From Clostridia bacterium (lineage in GTDB: Bacteria > Bacillota > Clostridia > Oscillospirales > Acutalibacteraceae), in the NCBI GenBank assembly GCA_017534365.1, contig JAFWCS010000412.1, positions 1 to 7,234 on the forward strand: a stretch of 7,234 nucleotides of DNA, read 5' to 3'. Below, piece by piece: positions 1 through 4,839 of this stretch. The notes below the pieces were generated by a model. The model had not been told where the DNA came from and ran no database searches. It saw only the letters and a program-made list of their open reading frames with translations. Within the stretch, counting starts at the first letter, position 1. The number at the start of each line of letters is the position of its first letter. Position numbers and translations under genes: made by a program.

Positions 1-1452
1 GGTGATTACGACCGGCTCTCCGTCGCTTACGGCCAGACAGCCTACGACCTGATGCGCATGCGGCAAAAGCGCTTCGATTCCCTGCCGGACGTTGTGGTCT
101 ATCCCGACACGGCGGCGCAGATCGAGCAATGCGTCGCCTACTGCACGGAACACAAGCTCCCGCTCTACGTCTACGGCGGCGGCAGCTCCGTCACGCGCGG
201 CGTGGAGCCGATCAAGGGCGGCGTTTCGATGGATATGCGCCGCCGCTACAATAAAATTCTGAACTTCAACGAAACGGATCAGACGATCACGGTGCAGAGC
301 GGCCTCTCCGGCCCGGCGCTCGAGCGCGCGCTCAACGAGGCGCAGACCCGCTTCGGCGCAAAGCGCGCCTATACCTGCGGCCATTTTCCGCAGTCGTTTG
401 AATACAGCAGCGTCGGCGGCTGGGTCGTCACCCGCGGCGCGGGGCAGAACAGCACCTATTACGGCTGCATCGCCGATATCGTGCTTACGCAGAAATACGC
501 AACGCCCGCCGGTCCGATCGTCACGAGCCATTATCCGCGCGAAGCGACCGGCCCGAATCTCAACCAGATCATGATGGGCAGCGAAGGCGCCTTCGGCGTG
601 CTGACCGAGGTGACGCTCAAGGTCTTCCGCTACATGCCGGAAAACCGCAAGCGCTTCTCCTATATTTTCAAGGACTGGCCGACCGCCATGGACGCCGCGC
701 GCGAAATGATGCAGTGCGAATGCGGCTATTCCTCGGTCTTCCGTCTCTCCGACCCGGAGGAAACCAGCCTGATGCTGCGGCTCTATAACGTGGACGACAC
801 GCCCCTGCACCCCTTGCTCGAAAAGCTGGGGTTCAAGGATATGGAACGCTGTCTCTTTCTGGGCTTCACGGACGGCGAGAAGGGCTTCTCCAAAAACGTG
901 GCGCAGAATATCCGCCGCATCGCAAAGAAGCACGGCGCGATGAGCCTGACCGGCTACGTCTGCAAAAGCTGGGAACACGGCCGCTTCACCGACCCCTACC
1001 TGCGCGACACGATGATGGACTTCGGCATCTGCACCGACACGCTCGAATGCACGGTCAACTGGTCCAATATGGCGCAGGTGCATCGCGACGTGCGCGCGGT
1101 CTGCCACGCGCTGCCCAATACGATCGTCACCACGCACATGAGCCACTGCTATCCGCAGGGCGCGAACCTCTATTTCATCTTCATCACCCGCATGAGCGAC
1201 GCGGACGCGTTCAAGGCCTACCACACGACGATCCTCGACGCGATCCAGAGATCCGGCGCGGCGATCAGCCACCATCACGGCATCGGCAAGATGTTCGCGC
1301 CGTGGCTGGAGGGCTATCTCGGCAGGAACGAATACGAGGTGCTGCGCGTGCTGAAGAATCATTTTGACCCCGATTATCTGATGAACCCCGGCGGCACAAT
1401 CGGCCTCGATCTGCCGGAGGAGGAGAAAAAATTTCTGAAGGACTGCGATTGA
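1..1452 (+). CDS. FAD-binding oxidase, alkyl-DHAP synthase-like (5' partial)
   Basis: The reading frame is open from the first base, and the in-frame ATGs at 52 and 58 fall inside conserved family sequence (GQTAYDLM before, LPDVVVYPD after), so the true start lies upstream of the window. The protein belongs to the VAO/PCMH flavoprotein fold. The FAD pyrophosphate loop is YGGGSSVTRG (about bases 172-201). A second FAD-contact region, FEYSSVGGWVVTRG, follows, then GSEGAFGVLTEV (about 577-612). The C-terminal half carries PYLRD...DTLE and the HHHG motif (1270-1281), which are characteristic of alkyl-dihydroxyacetonephosphate synthase (AGPS) and its bacterial relatives; LMNPGG closes the fold. 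AGPS makes the ether bond in ether lipids, but many bacterial homologues are uncharacterised or are 2-hydroxyacid oxidases, so the substrate is not certain. No membrane segment is visible. It ends one base before the phosphatase start, indicating an operon. The FAD-fold call is very sure; AGPS activity is only suggested. Confidence 0.9.
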   Translation, partial: GDYDRLSVAYGQTAYDLMRMRQKRFDSLPDVVVYPDTAAQIEQCVAYCTEHKLPLYVYGGGSSVTRGVEPIKGGVSMDMRRRYNKILNFNETDQTITVQSGLSGPALERALNEAQTRFGAKRAYTCGHFPQSFEYSSVGGWVVTRGAGQNSTYYGCIADIVLTQKYATPAGPIVTSHYPREATGPNLNQIMMGSEGAFGVLTEVTLKVFRYMPENRKRFSYIFKDWPTAMDAAREMMQCECGYSSVFRLSDPEETSLMLRLYNVDDTPLHPLLEKLGFKDMERCLFLGFTDGEKGFSKNVAQNIRRIAKKHGAMSLTGYVCKSWEHGRFTDPYLRDTMMDFGICTDTLECTVNWSNMAQVHRDVRAVCHALPNTIVTTHMSHCYPQGANLYFIFITRMSDADAFKAYHTTILDAIQRSGAAISHHHGIGKMFAPWLEGYLGRNEYEVLRVLKNHFDPDYLMNPGGTIGLDLPEEEKKFLKDCD

Positions 1453-1453
1453 T

Positions 1454-2179
1454 ATGCGTTTGTTATTTATTCGCCACGGCGACCCGAACTATGAGATCGA
1501 CGGCCTGACGCCGAAGGGCGAACGGGAAGCGCAGCTGCTTTCCGCGCGGATCGCCCCGATGGAGATCAAGGCCTACTACGTTTCCCCGCTCGGCCGGGCG
1601 CAGCGCACGGCCGCTTACACCCTGCAGGCTGCCGGCCGCACGGCGACGGTCTGCGACTGGCTGCAGGAGTTTCACGCCTTCCGCGTCACGGACGACGGAG
1701 AACAGCGCTGGATGTGGGACCGTCTGCCGACCGACTGGACGCAGTATCCGGAAAGCTTCGACAAGGACCGCTGGCTGGAGCTGCCGGATATCCGGCGCGG
1801 CAACGCGGCGGAGAAGCAGCGCGAGGTGACCGACGGGCTGGACGCTGTGCTGGCCGCCCACGGCTACGAACGCGACGGTCTGCTTTATCGCGCGGTGCAG
1901 CCCAACGGCGATACGCTGGCTTTCTTTTGCCATTTCGGCGTCACCTGCGTCATGGTCGGGCATCTGCTCGGCATTTCACCGATGGTGCTCTGGCACGGCA
2001 CGATGGCCGCGCCGACCTCCGTCACGGAGCTCTGGACCGAGGAGCGCCGGCCGGGGATCGCAAGCTTCCGCATGAGCAAATACGGCGACCTTGCGCATCT
2101 TTCCGTCGCCGGCGAGCCCCCCGCCTTTGCGGGCCGCTTCTGCGAGCAATACACCAACGCCGATCAGCGGCATGACTGA
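1454..2179 (+). CDS. Histidine phosphatase superfamily protein
   Basis: A 241-residue cytosolic protein of the phosphoglycerate-mutase-like (histidine phosphatase) superfamily. The N-terminal LLFIRHGDPNY gives the RHG signature, with H8 as the expected phospho-accepting histidine and R7 in the phosphate pocket. SPLGRAQRTA (residues 44-53) supplies the second conserved arginine (R48), and FCHFG (158-162) supplies the second catalytic histidine, H160. LTPKGEREAQLL (18-29) is the usual helix after the RHG loop. The middle insert (about 75-125), rich in Trp and Asp, probably shapes the substrate site; such inserts vary and do not identify the substrate. The start ATG is one base after the upstream TGA, and an AAGGA at 1438-1442 lies inside the upstream gene, so translation is likely coupled. 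The substrate could be a sugar phosphate, a nucleotide or a phospholipid precursor; pairing with an AGPS-like oxidase does not decide this. The superfamily call is firm. Confidence 0.92.
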   Translation: MRLLFIRHGDPNYEIDGLTPKGEREAQLLSARIAPMEIKAYYVSPLGRAQRTAAYTLQAAGRTATVCDWLQEFHAFRVTDDGEQRWMWDRLPTDWTQYPESFDKDRWLELPDIRRGNAAEKQREVTDGLDAVLAAHGYERDGLLYRAVQPNGDTLAFFCHFGVTCVMVGHLLGISPMVLWHGTMAAPTSVTELWTEERRPGIASFRMSKYGDLAHLSVAGEPPAFAGRFCEQYTNADQRHD

Positions 2180-2214
2180 ACAAAACAGCAAAAAGCCGGT
2201 ATGTAAAGGTGCTC

Positions 2215-2255
2215 TGAACAAGTCCAGTAAAAACGGACAATAGAAAAAAGCAGCC
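2215..2255 (+). repeat. Left terminal inverted repeat (IRL) of the IS
   Basis: Starting TGAAC, this end aligns to the reverse complement of the right end. Seventeen of the first 25 positions agree (TGAAC, TCCA, one T, and ACGGACA), followed by a shared TA, an A-run and CAGCC. The agreement defines the element boundary at 2215. The match is imperfect, as is usual for IS3-family ends. Confidence 0.8.
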
Positions 2256-2292
2256 TCCTATGGTAGAATGAAAAAAACTACCATGGGAGGTT
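2252..2292 (+). promoter_or_regulatory. Hairpin sequestering the orfA Shine-Dalgarno
   Basis: CCTCCTATGGTAG (2254-2266) pairs over all 13 positions with CTACCATGGGAGG (2278-2290), with one U-G wobble at 2259/2285. Two further pairs (2253/2291 wobble and 2252/2292) can extend it. The 11-base loop is A-rich. The 3' arm contains GGGAGG, the ribosome-binding site of orfA, so RNA containing both arms would hide it. This matches the logic known for IS10 and IS50, where read-through RNA from neighbouring genes is prevented from making transposase. There is no U-run after the stem, so it is not an intrinsic terminator. Confidence 0.75.
2261..2269 (+). promoter_or_regulatory. Putative extended -10 promoter of the IS
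   Basis: TGG followed by TAGAAT fits the extended -10 form (TGN plus a hexamer matching TATAAT at 5 of 6 positions). No good -35 hexamer is seen 16-18 bases upstream, which extended -10 promoters can tolerate. Initiation about 7 bases downstream, near 2276, would place the transcript start in the loop of the overlapping hairpin. The motif is seen directly; promoter activity is inferred. Confidence 0.5.
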
Positions 2293-2297
2293 TCATT

Positions 2298-2633
2298 ATG
2301 GCAAGAAGATATAGTCACATACAGAAATATGAAAAGGAAATCATAGAAAGAATAGAAAAAGGAGAAACACTTAGAGAAATCGGGGAAGCATATGGGTTCA
2401 CCTATCAACAGATGCGAGGTTTTAAGACTCGATATAATGAGAAAGAACGAAAGAGAGCAGCAGGAATAGCAATTAAAAAGAAAGGCAGACCACCGAAGGA
2501 CTATCAAGTAAGTGAAGAAGACAAGATTGCGCAGCTTCGGTACATTATTGACCGAAAAGACGCCAAAATCAAATCGCTGGAAATGGAGAATGAATTGATG
2601 CGGGATTTTCTCTCGCTCACAGGAAGGAAGTGA
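2298..2633 (+). CDS. IS3-family OrfA, helix-turn-helix protein
   Basis: A 111-residue protein starting MARRYSH. The ATG at 2298 is chosen because GGGAGG (2285-2290) sits 7 bases upstream; an ATG at 2268 in the same frame lies in the hairpin loop, has no ribosome-binding site and is rejected. Residues about 24-46 (TLREIGEAYGFTYQQMRGFK) form a helix-turn-helix expected to bind the IS ends. Residues about 60-66 (KKKGRPP) are basic and AT-hook-like. Residues about 73-105 are a charged, leucine/isoleucine-spaced helix resembling the leucine-zipper oligomerisation region of IS3 OrfA proteins. The gene is strikingly A-rich and Lys/Glu-rich compared with the flanking genes. Its TGA overlaps the GTG of orfB. 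In the family, OrfA alone often regulates transposition and the OrfAB fusion is the transposase. Confidence 0.88.
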   Translation: MARRYSHIQKYEKEIIERIEKGETLREIGEAYGFTYQQMRGFKTRYNEKERKRAAGIAIKKKGRPPKDYQVSEEDKIAQLRYIIDRKDAKIKSLEMENELMRDFLSLTGRK

Positions 2634-3484
2634 GGACAAGTGTAAAATATCTGGTGATCTATCGTCACAAAGAGAAATATACGATCAGCGAAATGTGCAG
2701 ATTCTTTGACGTGTCAAGAAGCGGCTATTACGACTATGTAAAACGCATGGAGCTGCCGGACCGGGACCTCCCGTTGGCTAAGCGGATAGAAGCCTGTCAG
2801 AAAGAAACGAATCAGACTTACGGCTATCGGAGAGTCCAGCTTTGGCTTGACCGACAAGGAATCCACCGCAATCCGAAGACGGTCTTGCGTGTGATGCAGA
2901 AATACAATCTGCTTTCTGTTGTCAGGAGAAAAAAATATCAGCATTACGGCGATTGCCTGCACCGTTATCCCAATCTGTTGAACAGAGATTTTCACGCAGA
3001 TCGGCCGAATCAGAAATGGGTTACGGATATTTCGTATATTAAGACAGGTCAAGGATTTCTGTATTTATCCATCATCAGAGATTTGTATGACAACAGTATC
3101 GTCGCATACAAAACAGCCACCAGACAAAACATTCAGCTTGTTTTAAGGACGATCAGAGAGGCGAAGAGAAAGGAAAAGGTCACTGCAGAGCTGCAACTCC
3201 ACAGTGACCAAGGCTTTCAATACACATCGCAAGCATATTTCCGCCTGACACAATCATACGGCATAACGCCGTCAATGTCAAGACGTGGAAACCCGTATGA
3301 CAATGCTTTGGCTGAAAACTTTTTCTCAATTCTGAAAACTGAGTGTATTTATCGGGCTCGGCCGCGCACCTATGAGGAGGCGCGCCTCCTCATAGGTGAA
3401 TACATCCACTTCTACAATTACCAGCGCATCCAACTCAAAACAAAACTGACTCCGATGGAGTATCGAAGCCAGTTCGTTGCTTAA
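2630..3484 (+). CDS. IS3-family OrfB, DDE transposase
   Basis: A 284-residue DDE transposase catalytic subunit. The N-terminal part (about 1-100) has the HTH_21-like region (YGYRRVQLWLDRQGI and KTVLRVMQKYNL). The RNase-H-like core (about 120-280) carries the triad D133 (WVTDISYI), D193 (LHSDQGFQYTS) and E229 (YDNALAENFF), with 35 residues between D193 and E229, the IS3 spacing. MSRRGNPYDNA is the typical pre-Glu motif. The start is GTG, forming a GTGA overlap with the orfA stop; AGGAAGG at 2621-2627 is a close-set ribosome-binding site, and the next ATG would remove conserved N-terminal sequence. The frame is -1 relative to orfA and open back only to 2594. A 32-bp perfect palindrome lies within the coding sequence at residues about 246-256. 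The gene appears intact. Confidence 0.92.
   Translation: MRTSVKYLVIYRHKEKYTISEMCRFFDVSRSGYYDYVKRMELPDRDLPLAKRIEACQKETNQTYGYRRVQLWLDRQGIHRNPKTVLRVMQKYNLLSVVRRKKYQHYGDCLHRYPNLLNRDFHADRPNQKWVTDISYIKTGQGFLYLSIIRDLYDNSIVAYKTATRQNIQLVLRTIREAKRKEKVTAELQLHSDQGFQYTSQAYFRLTQSYGITPSMSRRGNPYDNALAENFFSILKTECIYRARPRTYEEARLLIGEYIHFYNYQRIQLKTKLTPMEYRSQFVA
3367..3398. repeat. 32-bp perfect palindrome inside orfB
   Basis: CACCTATGAGGAGGCG (3367-3382) is followed at once by its exact reverse complement, CGCCTCCTCATAGGTG (3383-3398). The bases beyond (G3366 and A3399) do not continue it. It has no spacer, so in RNA it would fold with a small central loop; in DNA it could extrude a cruciform. It is translated as part of the conserved YEEARLLIGEY region near the transposase C-terminus. 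No T-run follows, so it is not an ordinary terminator. Confidence 0.95.
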
Positions 3485-3509
3485 TCTATTATCCCATTTC
3501 TACCATTTA

Positions 3510-3548
3510 GGCTGTTTTTGTACTGTCCGTACAAAATGGAGCAGTTCA
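3510..3548 (-). repeat. Right terminal inverted repeat (IRR) of the IS
   Basis: Read on the - strand it begins TGAAC at 3548 and matches the left end as described there, ending in CAGCC. Within it, TTTTGTAC (3516-3523) and GTACAAAA (3529-3536) form an 8-bp stem with a 5-base loop. That extra symmetry is absent from the left end. It starts 25 bases after the orfB stop. Confidence 0.8.
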
Positions 3549-3687
3549 CGAGTGGGAATGCAGTCTTTTTTGATATCCTTTACTTGCACAGTCTTTTATA
3601 GGCAATTCAATCTTTTCCAAAATGGAATCAAGGCAGACAAACCGGACGAAGGCCGCTTTCCGAGCGAAACCGTTGCGGCGCGCCGAT
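3549..3687. other. Junction region between the IS and the GH32 gene
   Basis: This 139-base segment holds no supported gene. Its IS-proximal ~90 bases are AT-rich, while the part next to the GH32 stop is GC-rich. The only hairpin of note is TTCCA-AAA-TGGAA (3615-3627), a 5-bp stem too weak to call a terminator. No GC-rich stem followed by a T-run is seen on either strand, so termination of the GH32 transcript is unexplained. Confidence 0.6.
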
Positions 3688-4755
3688 TCACAGCAGCGCA
3701 GTGTAGATTTCTTCGCCTCCGTTAACAAACACCTCAAGAAAACCCTCGTCGCGCAGCAACTTGAGGCAGTTGATTCTCCCTGTATAAACCACGTCTTCAC
3801 GCCCCGCGCGCTGAATGCGAAAGCCGCTATGCGTTTGCCTGAGCGCAGGGTCTTGATCTGCCAGAAGGTGTGTGACCTCCGTTACGGGAAACGCACGAAG
3901 CCTGCCGTTTTCAAGGGTGACCTCACACGGCAGGGACATACAGCCGATGTTTCTCTCTTTGTACCCTGCATAGTTCCAACCCGGAATCCATGATATCAGA
4001 ATGGCTCTGCCGCTCTGATCGCTAAAGATCTGACCGGCATATCTGTCGGGGCCTTTGTCAACCTCACTTTCGACTTCTGCGATAAAGCGACCGTTTTTGA
4101 AGGAGCCTGCCGCAAGCGAAAAACAGTGCGCGTCCTCTCTGCAAACCGATGCTGAAAGCAGGTATTTATCTGCGAGCTTAACAAAAGAGGGGCACTCGGC
4201 AAATTTCGCATTTTGCCACGCGCGCAGCACGCCGTGGTATTCCCAGTGAAGCAAATCCTCACTCTCATAAAGCAGCAGCACAGCCGTCTGCTTCTCCCGG
4301 TTGCCCGAAGCCATCACACACCAATATTTACCGTCGGCAAAGCACACGGCAGGGTCTCTGAAATCCGGAGAGCCGTCGGGGGGGAAGGATGCGATCACGG
4401 GGTTGCCGCTGTATTTCTCAAAGTGGATTCCGTCAGAGGAAGAAGCGACGCCGACAGCCTGCTTTTCGCCTTGAACGCAGGCATAAAAAAGGTAAAGGAC
4501 GTCTTCTTTCACAATCGCCGTGCCTGACCAGCAGCCGTCCCTGTCATAAGCGCGGTCGGGAAAAAGCGCAACAGGCAGCTCCTCAAAGTGAATAAAATCC
4601 TTTGTTATTGCGTGTCCCCAGTGCATGCTTTCATGCCACGGGGTTTCAAAATGAGGCGAATGCTGATAAAAAATATGATAATATCCCTTGAACTGAACGA
4701 GCCCGTTCGGGTCGTTGATCCAACCCTTTGAGGGCCTGTAATGATAGGTTGTCAT
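3688..4755 (-). CDS. Glycoside hydrolase family 32 beta-fructosidase
   Basis: A 355-residue enzyme with all three GH32 catalytic motifs: WINDPNG (residues 12-18, nucleophile D15), FRDP (132-135, transition-state stabiliser D134) and ECPS (187-190, acid/base E187). HESMHWGHAI (41-50) and CWSGTA (75-80) are further conserved five-blade propeller motifs. The propeller spans about 1-290. The C-terminal beta-sandwich is reduced to roughly 55 residues but still carries the LEVFVNGGEEIYT motif, so the protein looks complete though shorter than the usual 430-490. There is no signal peptide, so it acts in the cytosol; by family it hydrolyses terminal beta-fructosyl bonds (sucrose, sucrose-6-phosphate or short fructans), and the exact substrate cannot be read from sequence. 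The ATG has GGAGG 5 bases upstream (4761-4765). It follows the TIM-barrel gene by 84 bases on the same strand, suggesting an operon. Confidence 0.93.
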   Translation of the reverse strand: MTTYHYRPSKGWINDPNGLVQFKGYYHIFYQHSPHFETPWHESMHWGHAITKDFIHFEELPVALFPDRAYDRDGCWSGTAIVKEDVLYLFYACVQGEKQAVGVASSSDGIHFEKYSGNPVIASFPPDGSPDFRDPAVCFADGKYWCVMASGNREKQTAVLLLYESEDLLHWEYHGVLRAWQNAKFAECPSFVKLADKYLLSASVCREDAHCFSLAAGSFKNGRFIAEVESEVDKGPDRYAGQIFSDQSGRAILISWIPGWNYAGYKERNIGCMSLPCEVTLENGRLRAFPVTEVTHLLADQDPALRQTHSGFRIQRAGREDVVYTGRINCLKLLRDEGFLEVFVNGGEEIYTALL

Positions 4756-4839
4756 TGTTTCCTCCCGCGCAAATCAGAGTTGTTCCATTCTCTCTCTTCG
4801 GAGCAGGAAATCCGTCATGCTCTATTTCGCATTCCGCCT

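Larger units (their letters stand above)
2215..3548 (+). mobile_element. Complete IS3-family insertion sequence, about 1.33 kb
   Basis: The element is bounded by imperfect inverted repeats starting 5'-TGAAC, contains orfA and orfB in the usual IS3 order with the second frame at -1 relative to the first, and has a size typical of the family. The end sequence (TGAAC, TCCA, then ACGGACA) resembles IS150-type ends. OrfB has the DD(35)E catalytic spacing of IS3 transposases. The element is much more AT-rich and A-ending in codon use, especially orfA, than the GC-rich genes to its left, consistent with horizontal acquisition. The bases directly outside (GCTC on the left at 2211-2214, CGAG on the right at 3549-3552) are not a direct duplication. 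It lies between two converging gene blocks and interrupts no recognisable gene. Both frames are intact, so it may be active. Confidence 0.9.

Noticed and set aside
1463..1963. A - strand frame opposite the histidine phosphatase gene
   Set aside because: It is an antisense shadow of a GC-rich gene whose RHG and FCHFG motifs fix the coding strand; no ribosome-binding site or family resemblance.
2268..2297. Upstream ATG as the orfA start
   Set aside because: It lies in the hairpin loop with no ribosome-binding site, while the ATG at 2298 has GGGAGG at ideal spacing.
2022..2639. A 205-codon - strand frame rich in Phe, Ser and Leu antisense to orfA
   Set aside because: It is the complement of the A-rich, Lys/Glu-rich orfA, which automatically gives Phe/Ser/Leu codons. 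It crosses the IS left boundary into the phosphatase gene and has no recognisable family motif.
3615..3627. TTCCA-AAA-TGGAA hairpin as a terminator for the GH32 gene
   Set aside because: The stem is only 5 bp and low in GC, with no T-run in the correct position on the - strand.
4756..4839. A protein-like frame in the 84-base gap between the TIM-barrel and GH32 genes, considered as a frameshifted C-terminal extension or a tiny gene
   Set aside because: The frame runs on into the GH32 gene out of phase, no conserved motif is recognisable, and the TIM-barrel protein already ends with a complete-looking C-terminal domain.
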